A stretch of 64,000 nucleotides of DNA from Pseudoalteromonas sp. P1-9 (lineage in GTDB: Bacteria > Pseudomonadota > Gammaproteobacteria > Enterobacterales > Alteromonadaceae): the NCBI RefSeq assembly GCF_001399975.1, contig NZ_LKBD01000004.1, positions 62,001 to 126,000 on the forward strand, in the 5' to 3' direction. The translations under genes and the position numbers were made by a program. Below the pieces are notes generated by a model. It was not told where the DNA came from, searched no databases, and saw only the letters and a list, made by a program, of their open reading frames with translations. Positions 37,204-46,194 of the stretch are shown here, in pieces. Numbering within the stretch: position 1 is the first letter of the stretch; every line of letters starts with the position of its first letter.

Positions 37204-37920
37204 ATGAGTTTGTTTAAAAAAAATCTTTATTTCTTTATTTTAATACAAATTGCTGCGCTTGCTATGACTTCACTCAAAGCAAAGGTTTACAGTAAGTTAG
37301 AATTGCAGCAAATCGCAATAGATTATGTTGCGGATAATAGACAACCCAACCCTAACCGACACCCGAATTCGCAATTGTCGATTACGGCATTACCGCTCGA
37401 TACTCGTATCAAAACACGAACATGTCAGCGCGAGTTACAAGTAAGTGCCGCAAACCCTATCAATACTAATCGGCAATCTACTATAAAAATTAAGTGTTTA
37501 GATCAAAATAATTGGCAAGTTTTTGTGCATGTAAAGCAATTAGAGCTCATTGAAGTGATTACAGCTGCAAAAGGGATCAGTAAAGGACAACGAATTACCG
37601 CGCAACATTTAACCAGCAAGCAAGTTGCAAAGCATTTAACGCGTTCGAATCAATTTAAATCGAGTACTAACTTAGTAGGTAGCCGCAGTAAACGAAATGT
37701 TCGTGCGGGACAAACTATCAACTACAATTATATTTGTACTATTTGTAAAGGCGATAAAATTACTATTTTGGCAAGCTTTAAAGGCATGACAATTAAAACG
37801 CAAGGTGAAGCGCTTGAAGATGGACGCATAGGCGACAACATTAGTATTCGCAATGTAAAATCTAAAAAGAAAATTCAAGCAAGAGTTTTAAACACTGAGC
37901 TGGTAAAAGTCACAATTTAG
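37204..37920 (+). CDS. flgA: Flagellar P-ring assembly chaperone FlgA
   Basis: Periplasmic chaperone of 238 residues for FlgI assembly. Hydrophobic signal segment (LYFFILIQIAALAMTSLKA), then C-terminal SAF-like domain: VITAAKGISKGQRITAQHLTSKQV, and RAGQTINYNYICTICKGDKITILASFKGMTIKTQGEALEDGRIGDNISIRN. The ending RVLNTELVKV is typical. Longer than minimal FlgA proteins owing to the N-terminal domain. Confidence 0.93.
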   Translation: MSLFKKNLYFFILIQIAALAMTSLKAKVYSKLELQQIAIDYVADNRQPNPNRHPNSQLSITALPLDTRIKTRTCQRELQVSAANPINTNRQSTIKIKCLDQNNWQVFVHVKQLELIEVITAAKGISKGQRITAQHLTSKQVAKHLTRSNQFKSSTNLVGSRSKRNVRAGQTINYNYICTICKGDKITILASFKGMTIKTQGEALEDGRIGDNISIRNVKSKKKIQARVLNTELVKVTI

Positions 37921-37991
37921 CGCTGTACTCTAGTAGAAATTTCAGGTTAAATAAGAGTTTACAAATTTAATAAAAATAGTGCATTTTTTAT

Positions 37992-38018
37992 TAAAGGTTG
38001 TACCCGAGATGCCGATAC
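37992..38018 (+). promoter_or_regulatory. Sigma-28 promoter of flgMN
   Basis: TAAA (37992-37995), exactly 15 bases, GCCGATAC (38011-38018): one mismatch from consensus. It lies about 35 bases before the flgM ATG, giving FliA-dependent autoregulation of the anti-sigma factor. Confidence 0.82.
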
Positions 38019-38051
38019 ATAAGATGTGAAATCTTAGTAGAGAGAACTGTC

Positions 38052-38372
38052 ATGGTTAATCAAATAAATCAAGGCTCAAACAGCCAAGCAAACGTCAGGC
38101 TTGAAAGCTCTAAGCAGCAAGCGTCTGAAACTGCTAATAAACAAGTGCAAGTGAATACTGCTACTGCAAAGGCAACTAGCGATTCAGTAAGCATTACACC
38201 GCAAGCTCAACAGCTTAAAAAGCTAAATGAAAAAGCGGAGCAATCATCAGGTATTGATGAGAAAAAAGTAAACGAGCTTAAAAAAGCGATCGCTAACGGC
38301 GAGTATAAAATTGATGCAGAGAAGCTTGCTGAAAATATCAATAAGCTTGAATTTAAACTTTTCGGTCGATAG
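38052..38372 (+). CDS. flgM: Anti-sigma-28 factor FlgM
   Basis: Protein of 106 residues that holds FliA inactive until hook completion, then is exported. Low-complexity Gln/Ser/Ala-rich N-terminal half; C-terminal FliA-binding half with SDSVSITPQAQQLKKLNEKA and VNELKKAIANGEYKIDAEKLAENI. I chose the ATG at 38052 (MVNQINQGS); the upstream extension to 37998 runs through the promoter -10. Confidence 0.93.
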   Translation: MVNQINQGSNSQANVRLESSKQQASETANKQVQVNTATAKATSDSVSITPQAQQLKKLNEKAEQSSGIDEKKVNELKKAIANGEYKIDAEKLAENINKLEFKLFGR

Positions 38373-38375
38373 TTT

Positions 38376-38789
38376 ATGAATCTAGAACAGATATTAGCGC
38401 AACAACTTGATGAGTTGAATACTATGGCTGACATCCTAAAGCAGGAATTAGAAGCGATAGTTGCGCGCGATCATGAATCGTTGATATCTGTTGTTGAAAG
38501 CAAAGTTGCATCGTTGCAGTCAATTCAGCAACGTGACCAACACATTGCCAAATTAATTGTTCAAGACGGTATTGATAAAGCTGAATATCAGCCAACAATC
38601 AACCAAATTAATCAGGTATTAGCTGACTGCAAAAAGCAGAATGACGTGAATCAAGTAGCAGCAAATCAAAGCCAGATTGCTTCACAAAAATTAAAAAATA
38701 TCTTGTTTGGTAAAAGTCATACCGGATACGACAAAACGGGCAAATCTTTCTCTCTACCTAACCCGATTGCTCGCGGGCTAAAAGCGTAA
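38376..38789 (+). CDS. flgN: Flagellar export chaperone FlgN
   Basis: Helical chaperone of 137 residues for FlgK and FlgL: ILAQQLDELNTMADILKQELEAIVARDHESLISVVESKVASLQSI. C-terminal half has NDVNQVAANQSQIASQKLKNILFGK. Three bases after flgM and cotranscribed with it. The bidirectional terminator follows. Confidence 0.9.
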   Translation: MNLEQILAQQLDELNTMADILKQELEAIVARDHESLISVVESKVASLQSIQQRDQHIAKLIVQDGIDKAEYQPTINQINQVLADCKKQNDVNQVAANQSQIASQKLKNILFGKSHTGYDKTGKSFSLPNPIARGLKA

Positions 38790-38804
38790 TCTGAATTTAC
38801 TAAT

Positions 38805-38838
38805 AAAAAGTAACCTGCTAGTAGTAGGTTACTTTTTT
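38805..38838. terminator. Bidirectional terminator between flgN and flgP
   Basis: Eleven-base-pair stem (38806-38816 with 38826-38836) with A- and T-runs on the two flanks, usable from both sides. The stop codon and last codons of flgP lie inside the stem and loop. Confidence 0.8.
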
Positions 38839-39285
38839 TACGTTTCTTGGTTTTGTTTGACCAATATATAAGTCATGCACCAATTTCATATCTAGCTCAA
38901 CTTCTGTTGCATACGTATCACCCACAGCGTAGCTTTTGGTCACTTTCGCACCACGTACAACACCTTGTACACGTACTTTCAAAATATCATTACTAGCGAT
39001 CAGACCTTTAACGCTCGTTTGCGCGTCAACTTTTTGTCCGTAGACTTGTTCCGCGAGCTCACGATAAGCCTCAAGCTTTGATGCCTTCATTGCCATAATC
39101 GATTTTTGCTCTATTGTTGTACCGGGTTGCAAACTGATCGGTGCATACCCTACCGCATACAGCACTGGGTAGTTATCTGGTGTTTGGTATTCATATTCAA
39201 TATGTTTATCAAATAGTTGGCTACAGCCACCTAATAAATATAAGCTCGTTACCAGAGTTGATGTTTTGAAAATTGATTTCAACAT
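38818..39285 (-). CDS. flgP: FlgP-like flagellar outer-membrane lipoprotein
   Basis: Lipoprotein of 155 residues, LPP20 family. Signal with lipobox LLGGC from the ATG at 39285 (MLKSIFKTSTLVTSLYLLGGC). The mature part has YAVGYAPISLQPGTTIEQKSIMAMKASKLEAYRELAEQVYG, as in FlgP, which builds the basal/outer-membrane disc in Vibrio and Campylobacter. A sigma-54-type promoter lies 36 bases upstream. Divergent from flgT, as in Vibrio and related genera. An upstream extension to 39306 is not signal-peptide-like. Confidence 0.9.
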   Translation of the reverse strand: MLKSIFKTSTLVTSLYLLGGCSQLFDKHIEYEYQTPDNYPVLYAVGYAPISLQPGTTIEQKSIMAMKASKLEAYRELAEQVYGQKVDAQTSVKGLIASNDILKVRVQGVVRGAKVTKSYAVGDTYATEVELDMKLVHDLYIGQTKPRNVKKVTYY

Positions 39286-39320
39286 GTTGCCACCATACAA
39301 ATGCATATTACATTTGAATT

Positions 39321-39336
39321 AGCAATTTTCGCGCCA
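39321..39336 (-). promoter_or_regulatory. Sigma-54-type promoter of flgP
   Basis: Minus strand TGGCGCGAAAATTGCT with ten-base GG-GC spacing and a consensus TTGCT. Predicted start near 39311. A weaker plus-strand site (TGGTAC-N5-TTGAA, 39347-39362) might serve flgT. Confidence 0.6.
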
Positions 39337-39396
39337 CTGTATAGTTTGGTACAGAAATTGAATATACAGACTAAGGTTTAAATTGAGAGCTGCGCT

Positions 39397-40545
39397 ATGC
39401 GACATCTAGTATTACTTCTTTTTATTGTGAGCTTTTCGTCCCATGCAATTTGGTATGAATCAACCGGCCAAGCCAAAATACGCAATGGTAATGTTGAACA
39501 AGCTCGAATGATGGCAACCGAAAACGCTATTCAGCAAGCTCTACTTTTTTCAGGTGCGCAAGTTACTAGTCTACAGCAAGTGGTAAATGGCATTTGGCAA
39601 ACACCAAGTACCCAAGTTTACTCTCATGGCGCAATCGATCAGATTGAAGTAATTGATGAAATTCAATCAGACAACACGCTCTCAATTACACTTAGACTAG
39701 ATATTTTAGATAATAGCGAGACTTGCCAAAATTCATCGATTAAAAAGAATGTGGCTCTAACAAGAACAGGTTTTAAGACTCCAAGCCATGCAACGTATGG
39801 TCAAATTTTTGAATTACCAAAAGCATACAGCGAAAAGCTCGCAAAGCATTTGTATCAGTTTACCCATTTATTCAACACAAAAGCCGATATTAACCGTAAG
39901 CTTAATACCAAAAACCTGTTTACCGCTCATTTTGATGCCGACTCAAGCGCCCTTATTCAACAAATTGCCGACCAAAACAACAGTCAGTTTGTCTGGATTT
40001 CGCAAATAGAAGACTTATCTCTTGGTGAGCAACAGAGTTCATCGTTAGCATTTTGGCAAAATAAAGCTTATGAACGTTTTTTCTCGATTAATACGGCGCT
40101 ATACAATGGCTTAACTGGCGAACTACTGAAACAAACACACTACGATACATTTGCCACCTGGCAAACCAAAAAAACAGCCCGTATCGATGTGAACAGTGAA
40201 AAATTTTGGACCATGCCTTATGGACAAGCAATATCAGATATCAATTTAAAGCTTGGCCAAGATTTAGCAAGCTATCTTGCCTGTATTCCAGCGCAAGCAC
40301 GTATTTTAAGCGTCGACCACGATACCGTGATCATTAGCCTTGGCGCTGAGAATAATCTAGTGAAAGGGCAAAAGCTGCAAGTAGCACTGCGCAAAGGATT
40401 TAATCAAAAGCAGCTTATTATTAATACTGATTACCAGTTGAGAGTCACTCAGGTAAATCAAAACACCGCCATTGCCCAAGTGATAGGCGACAAACTCCTG
40501 GCAAATGTACAAATTGGTGATTTGGTTACGTTAGCAAGCTTCTAA
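39397..40545 (+). CDS. flgT: Flagellar H-ring protein FlgT
   Basis: Periplasmic protein of 382 residues forming the H ring around the LP rings in sodium-driven and other polar flagella. Signal peptide MRHLVLLLFIVSFSSHA, then IWYESTGQAKIRNGNVEQARMMATENAIQQALLFSGAQV (FlgT N-domain), middle domain, and C-domain ARILSVDHDTVIISLGAENNLVKGQKLQVAL. Divergent from flgP, both encoding outer basal-body parts. Confidence 0.92.
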   Translation: MRHLVLLLFIVSFSSHAIWYESTGQAKIRNGNVEQARMMATENAIQQALLFSGAQVTSLQQVVNGIWQTPSTQVYSHGAIDQIEVIDEIQSDNTLSITLRLDILDNSETCQNSSIKKNVALTRTGFKTPSHATYGQIFELPKAYSEKLAKHLYQFTHLFNTKADINRKLNTKNLFTAHFDADSSALIQQIADQNNSQFVWISQIEDLSLGEQQSSSLAFWQNKAYERFFSINTALYNGLTGELLKQTHYDTFATWQTKKTARIDVNSEKFWTMPYGQAISDINLKLGQDLASYLACIPAQARILSVDHDTVIISLGAENNLVKGQKLQVALRKGFNQKQLIINTDYQLRVTQVNQNTAIAQVIGDKLLANVQIGDLVTLASF

Positions 40546-40745
40546 GGGGCTAGAGCCAGGACAAGCTTAGCATTTAGTTTCAATAACCTGTTCTATCGCA
40601 AAATAACTCGGTTTAAATACGTAACCTTCAAGAAATACGTTAATCACGCGGCTACAAAACAATAAAAGATAGCTCGATTTAAAAGATGCTTGATGACGTT
40701 CAAATAACAATTAAAAAAGACGGGTTAAAACTTTATAGACTTTAA

Positions 40746-40822
40746 TGGCGTTCCCGGCAGGAGTCGAACCTGCGACCCTTCGCTTAGGAGGCGAATGCTC
40801 TATCCAACTGAGCTACGAGAAC
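40746..40822 (-). tRNA. tRNA-Arg (anticodon CCU)
   Basis: The minus strand folds as a complete cloverleaf of 77 bases with encoded CCA: acceptor stem GTTCTCG/CGGGAAC, D-arm GCTC/GAGC, anticodon stem TTCGC/GCGAA with loop CTCCTAA giving anticodon CCT, and T-arm GCAGG-TTCGACT-CCTGC. It reads the rare codon AGG. It lies alone between flgT and the flgO array, with a roughly 200-bp AT-rich gap to its right-hand upstream side filled by the 3' end of the flgO array. Confidence 0.97.
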
Positions 40823-40902
40823 AATATCATTTATTCAAGATTATCAAAGAGTAAAAAGAGAAAGCAAGCAACTTATAGGAAACGAAAGTTTACCTTTATG
40901 TG

Positions 40903-41463
40903 CTATTCATCAAATGCAACACTGTACGGAATTGTGTATTTGGCGCTAGCTATTATACGCTGGTCGCTCAAGCTAGTAATGCGAGAGTTAACCACCACAC
41001 CGTTACTTTTATATAGTAAAGTACCACTTAACACGGCATTTATAACACCTTGAGAGTTTAGCTGTTTAACATCACGAGAATAGGTGTAATCACCATTACC
41101 ATCTATGCGAACAACTGGCATGACTTTATGGTCTACTACATTTAAACCATATGCCTGAACTTCTGTCAGCATCGATTCAGCAAGTTGATTTCCAAATCGA
41201 CTTGCATACTGCAAGTTATCATCTAAATCAACAAATGATGTTACGGCTAAGCGAACCAGCTCCGGCTCTACATCAAGGTTAGCCATCAATTTCATTGCGA
41301 TTTGTTCCGCATATTCATCAAGCAAATAGTCATTAATTGGTGCAATTCGATTCGCTGGTTGATGTTGTGCAACAGGATACACTTTCTTCTGTTCTTGAGA
41401 TTGTTGCACTGTAGTTTGACAACCAGAAGCAAGTATTGCTACTCCCGCGATTAAATGTTTCAT
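40903..41463 (-). CDS. flgO: FlgO-domain lipoprotein (copy 1, last of array)
   Basis: Lipoprotein of 186 residues. Start at ATG 41463 gives MKHLIAGVAILASGC with a lipobox. Mature FlgO domain: VRLAVTSFVDLDDNLQYASRFGNQLAESMLTEVQAYGLNVVDHK, then DYTYSRDVKQLNSQGVINAVLSGTLL and VNSRITSLSDQRIIASAKYTIP. FlgO is an outer-membrane component of the polar flagellar basal body needed for stable attachment and motility in Vibrio. It is the third reading frame of a three-gene array and the one closest in length to known FlgO. Confidence 0.88.
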   Translation of the reverse strand: MKHLIAGVAILASGCQTTVQQSQEQKKVYPVAQHQPANRIAPINDYLLDEYAEQIAMKLMANLDVEPELVRLAVTSFVDLDDNLQYASRFGNQLAESMLTEVQAYGLNVVDHKVMPVVRIDGNGDYTYSRDVKQLNSQGVINAVLSGTLLYKSNGVVVNSRITSLSDQRIIASAKYTIPYSVAFDE

Positions 41464-41473
41464 AAATACTGCC

Positions 41474-42127
41474 CTAACCTTTTCGTAACGGAATACCATC
41501 GTTGTTTTTGGTATTTTGCAGTGACTTTATCGCATAATCTGGCACAAGCCCTTGCGCTGACGCCACTACTGCTTTCGACTTTATGCCAATGATTCTAGCA
41601 TTGACTAAATATCCCTTCTGATGCTTCGTTAGGGTACCTGATAACACATAATCTATTGGTAAATCCGAACGTAACTCCATGTAGTCCCGACTAAAAATAT
41701 AGTCTCCTTCCGTACTCACTCGGAAAAAATCAGTGGTCTTGTAATCCAAAACAGGTAAACCTAGCTTATGAATTTCATGAATAAAACTTTCAGCAATCTG
41801 ATTACCAACTAAATTAGTTTTTTGTAAATCACTATCAAGCAGCACAAAGCTAGTCACAGCAATTGGAGTACTTTGGTTAACGTATTTAACATTATCTGCA
41901 AGTTGATGCATTAATCCTCGAACATAATGGTTAATATTTTTAATTTCTTTAACCGTCCCCTTATTCGCCATAAACGAGTCCGCACTGTAAGCTTGAAAAC
42001 GACTATCTACTTGCTCCGTTGTTTCGTCACTAGCTGCAACTGTTGTATTGTTACCCAATGTAGTACATCCAACCACAACAGCAGCTATTGATGCGACCCC
42101 GATTGATTTAACCATGCGACCCTTCAT
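41474..42127 (-). CDS. FlgO-domain lipoprotein (copy 2, middle of array)
   Basis: Lipoprotein of 217 residues with lipobox VVVGC. Mature domain PIAVTSFVLLDSDLQKTNLVGNQIAESFIHEIHKLGLPVLDYK, DYIFSRDYMELRSDLPIDYVLSGTL, VNARIIGIKSKAVVASAQG. Its ATG overlaps the stop of copy 3 (TAATG) with AGGAG nine bases upstream; an ATG four codons later is an alternative. Same fold as copies 1 and 3, but clearly diverged, so the duplication is old. Confidence 0.85.
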   Translation of the reverse strand: MKGRMVKSIGVASIAAVVVGCTTLGNNTTVAASDETTEQVDSRFQAYSADSFMANKGTVKEIKNINHYVRGLMHQLADNVKYVNQSTPIAVTSFVLLDSDLQKTNLVGNQIAESFIHEIHKLGLPVLDYKTTDFFRVSTEGDYIFSRDYMELRSDLPIDYVLSGTLTKHQKGYLVNARIIGIKSKAVVASAQGLVPDYAIKSLQNTKNNDGIPLRKG

Positions 42128-42726
42128 TAGTATGTACTCCTATAAAGTTTTCCATCACGTAACGATATCTTGCTTTGCTGCCAATTAACGTTAGCTGGGA
42201 ACATTTCGGTTGCTGCCGAAACAACCCGTTTATCAGATAAGTCTATTAATCTTGCACTCACTAAAAAGCCCGTTTCAATCTTGCTGATTGTACCTGTTAA
42301 AAAATAATCAACAGCCAAGTTGTCAGACAACTGTGATTTGTCGCGTGTCAGCATAATGTCTTGGGTATCGGCAATTGTGATGTATTCTGAAGTTTTAAAT
42401 TCTATAACGCTTGCACCAACTTGCGTAAAAAGTGTCTGAAGACTTGCTTGAACTTGATTGCCAAGAGTCAACAATTGCGGGTCTTGTTTGTCTTTAAGAT
42501 CTTGCTCTGGCAAGAAAGTCCCCACTGCAATACGATTGTCTGCATTTAACTTAGGCATGGTATCAAACATAGTTACGGCAAGCTGCTTTGCAAAGCTATA
42601 AACATTTCGTTCAGATACATTGGTTTGATTGAATACTTTAGCTTCAATTGGCTGTGTGATTACAGGCTCACTTGAGCAACCCAACAGTATAAGGCTAGTA
42701 AAACCAATGCAAAAAATTTGTTTCAT
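42127..42726 (-). CDS. FlgO-domain lipoprotein (copy 3, first of array)
   Basis: Lipoprotein of 199 residues from the ATG at 42726: MKQIFCIGFTSLILLGC. Mature domain RIAVGTFLPEQDLKDKQDPQLLTLGNQVQASLQTLFTQVG, DIMLTRDKSQLSDNLAVDYFLTGTI, VSARLIDLSDKRVVSAATEMF. The most divergent of the three. First gene of the array; a sigma-54-type promoter embedded in the galU terminator lies 39-54 bases upstream. Confidence 0.85.
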   Translation of the reverse strand: MKQIFCIGFTSLILLGCSSEPVITQPIEAKVFNQTNVSERNVYSFAKQLAVTMFDTMPKLNADNRIAVGTFLPEQDLKDKQDPQLLTLGNQVQASLQTLFTQVGASVIEFKTSEYITIADTQDIMLTRDKSQLSDNLAVDYFLTGTISKIETGFLVSARLIDLSDKRVVSAATEMFPANVNWQQSKISLRDGKLYRSTY

Positions 42727-42764
42727 TTGTGACACCTTCAAACACATTGACATTACAAAAATAA

Positions 42765-42780
42765 AGCAAAAAAAATGCCA
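42765..42780 (-). promoter_or_regulatory. Sigma-54-type promoter of the flgO array, inside the galU terminator
   Basis: Minus strand TGGCATTTTTTTTGCT: TGGC comes from the 3' arm of the terminator stem, the spacer is the terminator's T-run, and TTGCT follows. Spacing GG-N10-GC is exact. Predicted start near 42755. Confidence 0.6.
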
Positions 42781-42795
42781 CTTTGAAGTGGCATT
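42768..42795 (-). terminator. Intrinsic terminator of galU
   Basis: Ten-base-pair perfect stem (42774-42783 with 42786-42795), two-base loop on paper (four in practice), followed on the minus strand by a T8 run, 20 bases past the galU stop. Confidence 0.85.
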
Positions 42796-42814
42796 CTCAA
42801 AAAGTATTTAAAAA

Positions 42815-43693
42815 CTATAGTAATGATTGAATATGGGCCTTTAACTCATCTTTAAGGTCATCACGACGCAGTGCATATTCAATATTGGCTTTCATATAGC
42901 CAATCTTTGAGCCGCAGTCGTGGCATTTGCCTTTCATGTAATAGGCATCGACTTGCTGCTCTTTCATTTGCATTGCAATGGCATCGGTAAGTTGAATCTC
43001 ATTTCCCGCGCCTAACGGTGTTTTCTTAAGTAGCGGCCAAATGGATTGATCTAGAACGTAACGCCCTACCACTGCAAGATTAGAAGGTGCTTCATCGCGT
43101 TTTGGTTTTTCAACAATATTTTTGATTGCGGTACTGCCACCAGGTAACAGCTCATTGCCATTAATATTCACAATACCAAACTTATCCACGTCTTCATCAG
43201 CAACCTTTTCAACCATTATTTGACTATGGCCAGTTTCATTAAAACGGGTAATCATGTCGGCAAGGTTATCTTTATTTAAATCGCAGCTCACGTTATCTAG
43301 AATTACATCAGGTAACACCACGGCAAACGGCGCATCGCCAACGATTGGTCTGGCACACTCAACAGCGTGACCTAACCCTTTTGCTTCACCTTGACGTACG
43401 TGAATAATCGTCACGTCTTTTGGGCAAATCGCCTGAACTTCTTCAAGTAATTGACGTTTAACGCGGCGCTCTAACGTCGCTTCTAGCTCAAAACTCGTAT
43501 CAAAGTGGTTTTCAATCGAGTTTTTACTCGAATGCGTCACCAATACAATTTCTTTGATGCCAGCTGCGGCAACTTCTTCAACAATGTATTGAATTAATGG
43601 TCTATCGACGATTGGAAGCATTTCTTTTGGAATAGCTTTGGTTGCTGGCAACATACGTGTGCCTAAGCCTGCTACAGGAATGACTGCTTTCAT
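42815..43693 (-). CDS. galU: UTP-glucose-1-phosphate uridylyltransferase
   Basis: Makes UDP-glucose from UTP and glucose 1-phosphate for surface polysaccharides. Protein of 292 residues: [39 protein letters not shown] (nucleotide-binding signature), [12 protein letters not shown], and [27 protein letters not shown]. Full length. It lies next to the flagellar region but is transcribed alone, with a terminator. Confidence 0.96.
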   Translation of the reverse strand: MKAVIPVAGLGTRMLPATKAIPKEMLPIVDRPLIQYIVEEVAAAGIKEIVLVTHSSKNSIENHFDTSFELEATLERRVKRQLLEEVQAICPKDVTIIHVRQGEAKGLGHAVECARPIVGDAPFAVVLPDVILDNVSCDLNKDNLADMITRFNETGHSQIMVEKVADEDVDKFGIVNINGNELLPGGSTAIKNIVEKPKRDEAPSNLAVVGRYVLDQSIWPLLKKTPLGAGNEIQLTDAIAMQMKEQQVDAYYMKGKCHDCGSKIGYMKANIEYALRRDDLKDELKAHIQSLL

Positions 43694-43717
43694 TATTATT
43701 CTCTTCCTTAATTGTAG

Positions 43718-44569
43718 TTATACGGCAAATGGGTATTTAATCGCCTCGTGATATTGATAGCCTTCCACCGTAAAATCATCGGTAGTCACCCAGGCTTCAA
43801 TATCTTCTAGCGTTTTAATATTTGGGTTAATGGTTAAGCTTGGTGATTCAAACGGCTCGCGCTTTAGCTGCACATCACGCATTAACTCAAGTTGGTTTTC
43901 ATAAATATGGGCATTTACGATTTTATGGTACGCCTTACCCGCTTTTAATCCGCAGATTTGTGCCATTAATGCTAATAGTACAAAACATTGAATCTGATTA
44001 AAGTTAAGACCAAGCGGCACATCACAGCTGCGCTGATAAGATGTTAGATAAAGCGTATCACCTAACAACGAAAAGGTATGAGTATGCATACATGGGCGTA
44101 AACAGCCCATATCAAACTCACCTGGATTGTAAAAAGTTAAGATTTCGGCGCGATCATCAACGCCATTTTTAAGGTTATCAACAATCTTTTTCAATTGATC
44201 AAGCGTTGTACCATCGGGCTTTTGCCAAGCACGCCCCTGAACGCCATAAACACGGCCCATATCATCTTCACCTTTACGGTGCGGATTGTTTAGCCACGCG
44301 CTGTTTTCATTAGCATTGGCATTCCAGGTATTACAACCAATCGCTCTGAATTGTGCGGCGTTGTCGTAGCCACGTAAATAACCCAATAACTCGGCTATCG
44401 CCGCTTTATAAAAACTTTTACGAGTGGTGATTAACGGGAACTTATTGTTCGCTACATCGTATTCTAGATCAGCGTTTATCACCGTTAGGCAGCGAATACC
44501 GGTGCGTTTATTTTCTACCCAGTGGCCTTCATCAACAATACGCTGACATAACTCTAAATATTGTTTCAT
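43718..44569 (-). CDS. thyA: Thymidylate synthase
   Basis: Converts dUMP to dTMP using methylene-tetrahydrofolate. Protein of 283 residues, longer than the 264-residue E. coli enzyme but as in Vibrio-type ThyA. The catalytic Cys is in [30 protein letters not shown] is the dUMP-binding stretch; ends IKYPFAV as expected (a C-terminal V rather than I/V variant). The ATG overlaps the lgt stop by four bases (ATGA). Confidence 0.96.
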   Translation of the reverse strand: MKQYLELCQRIVDEGHWVENKRTGIRCLTVINADLEYDVANNKFPLITTRKSFYKAAIAELLGYLRGYDNAAQFRAIGCNTWNANANENSAWLNNPHRKGEDDMGRVYGVQGRAWQKPDGTTLDQLKKIVDNLKNGVDDRAEILTFYNPGEFDMGCLRPCMHTHTFSLLGDTLYLTSYQRSCDVPLGLNFNQIQCFVLLALMAQICGLKAGKAYHKIVNAHIYENQLELMRDVQLKREPFESPSLTINPNIKTLEDIEAWVTTDDFTVEGYQYHEAIKYPFAV

Positions 44570-45357
44570 GCATTACACTCTTTTTGTTGGCGTTTTGCAG
44601 CCCAGAACATTAAACCAAGGCCAGCTAAAATCATTGGAAGCGACAAGATTTGCCCCTGCGAAATAATACCGCCATAAAGGCCTATATGTGCATCTGGTTC
44701 ACGGAAGTATTCAACAATAAACCTAAAGAAGCCGTAACCAAATAAGAATAAGCCACCAATAACACCTTCAGGGCGCGCCTTTCTATTTACAAACTGAATG
44801 ATCGCAAAAAGCACTAAACCTTCTAAAATAGCTTCGTAAAGTTGCGACGGGTGGCGCGCCACAGGGCCACCTGTTGGAAATACCATCGCCCAAGGCACAT
44901 CAGAGGCACGGCCCCATAATTCACCGTTAATAAAGTTACCGATGCGGCCAAAGAACAAACCTAAAGGCACTAACGGTGCAACAAAGTCACCAACTCCCAG
45001 CAAGGTTTTATTTTGTTTTTTGGCAAACCAGGCTATCGCCGTTACTACACCAATTACACCACCATGGAACGACATGCCGCCTTCCCAAATTTTAAATAAA
45101 TACAGTGGGTTTTCTAAGAAGTAGCTAAATTGATAGAAGAATACATAACCAAAACGGCCGCCTAAAATAACGCCAAGCATACCGTAAAATAATAAGTCAC
45201 TAGTTTGCTCTTTAGTCCAACCACTATTTGGTTTACTTGCCGCGCGCGATGCTAAAAATGAAGCCGTTACAAACGCAATCAAATACATCATGCCGTACCA
45301 GTGCACTTTTATTGGACCTATCTCAATAAACACTGGATCAATATTTGGAAAATCCAC
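44566..45357 (-). CDS. lgt: Prolipoprotein diacylglyceryl transferase
   Basis: Inner-membrane enzyme of 263 residues transferring diacylglycerol to the lipobox cysteine, so it serves the FlgH, FlgP and FlgO lipoproteins encoded nearby. Seven hydrophobic segments; signature [22 protein letters not shown] near 140-160, and [12 protein letters not shown]. lgt-thyA coupling is common in gammaproteobacteria. Confidence 0.97.
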   Translation of the reverse strand: MDFPNIDPVFIEIGPIKVHWYGMMYLIAFVTASFLASRAASKPNSGWTKEQTSDLLFYGMLGVILGGRFGYVFFYQFSYFLENPLYLFKIWEGGMSFHGGVIGVVTAIAWFAKKQNKTLLGVGDFVAPLVPLGLFFGRIGNFINGELWGRASDVPWAMVFPTGGPVARHPSQLYEAILEGLVLFAIIQFVNRKARPEGVIGGLFLFGYGFFRFIVEYFREPDAHIGLYGGIISQGQILSLPMILAGLGLMFWAAKRQQKECNA

Positions 45358-45376
45358 TTCTTTCCACCTTTCCTTT

Positions 45377-46180
45377 TTAACTACTTAACATTCTAATTGC
45401 GACAATCACTAACAGCGCCGCAAAAATACGTTTTATTATTTTTACTGGTAAATACTGCGCCGCTTTTGCGCCAAACTGTGCAAAAAACGCAGACGTTAAT
45501 ACAATTCCGATTAATGCTGGTAAATAAACGAAACCAATAAAGCCCTCGCTTACATCATGATATTGCAAACCTAAGCTAATATAACCGACTACGCCAAAAG
45601 TAGCGATTAAAATGCCACTCAATGCCGCACAACCGATGGCTTTTCGCATATCGAGTTTAAAATGCGTTAAAAACGGCACTAACAACGCACCGCCACCAAT
45701 ACCCACCATGCCAGACACCGCACCAATAACACTGGTTCCTAGGGTTAAAATACTGCCGTGAGGCAATGCTGATTGTGCTTTTGGTTGATGCGGTAAAATC
45801 ATTCGTAGCGCGATAAAAATAACGCAGCTGGCAAAAATCAACTGTAGCGTATCGTTACTGATACCTGTGGCAATCACGCCACTTAATAATGCACCAACTG
45901 ATACACCAACTAATACCCAAGGGGCTATTTTCCATGGAATATTTTGATTTTTATGATGTGCGTAAGCGGAGCTTGATGAGGTAAATATAATCGATGCCAG
46001 CGATGTAGCGATAGCAACCACCATGGCTTGATCGGCAGGTACTAAATTTAGCGCTAGTAGAAGGTAGCTCAACACCGGTACAATAATTAATCCACCACCA
46101 ATACCAAGCAGTCCAGCCAAAAATCCAACCAAGCAGCCAAGCGCCATACAACTAAAAAAAACTATCGAAATATCAGACAT
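45377..46180 (-). CDS. TauE/SafE (TSUP) family membrane transporter
   Basis: Inner-membrane protein of about 267 residues with some eight hydrophobic helices and the repeated glycine-rich family motifs [18 protein letters not shown] (near 20-37) and [21 protein letters not shown] (near 157). The family exports or takes up sulfite, sulfoacetate or related anions; the substrate here is not evident. I chose the ATG at 46180 (AGG ribosome site) over a TTG two codons upstream. Confidence 0.9.
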   Translation of the reverse strand: MSDISIVFFSCMALGCLVGFLAGLLGIGGGLIIVPVLSYLLLALNLVPADQAMVVAIATSLASIIFTSSSSAYAHHKNQNIPWKIAPWVLVGVSVGALLSGVIATGISNDTLQLIFASCVIFIALRMILPHQPKAQSALPHGSILTLGTSVIGAVSGMVGIGGGALLVPFLTHFKLDMRKAIGCAALSGILIATFGVVGYISLGLQYHDVSEGFIGFVYLPALIGIVLTSAFFAQFGAKAAQYLPVKIIKRIFAALLVIVAIRMLSS

Positions 46181-46194
46181 GAACAACCTAGGTT

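Noticed and set aside
39347..39362. Sigma-54 promoter for flgT
   Set aside because: The -24 box and spacing are reasonable, but the -12 reads GA rather than GC; too weak to list as a separate feature.
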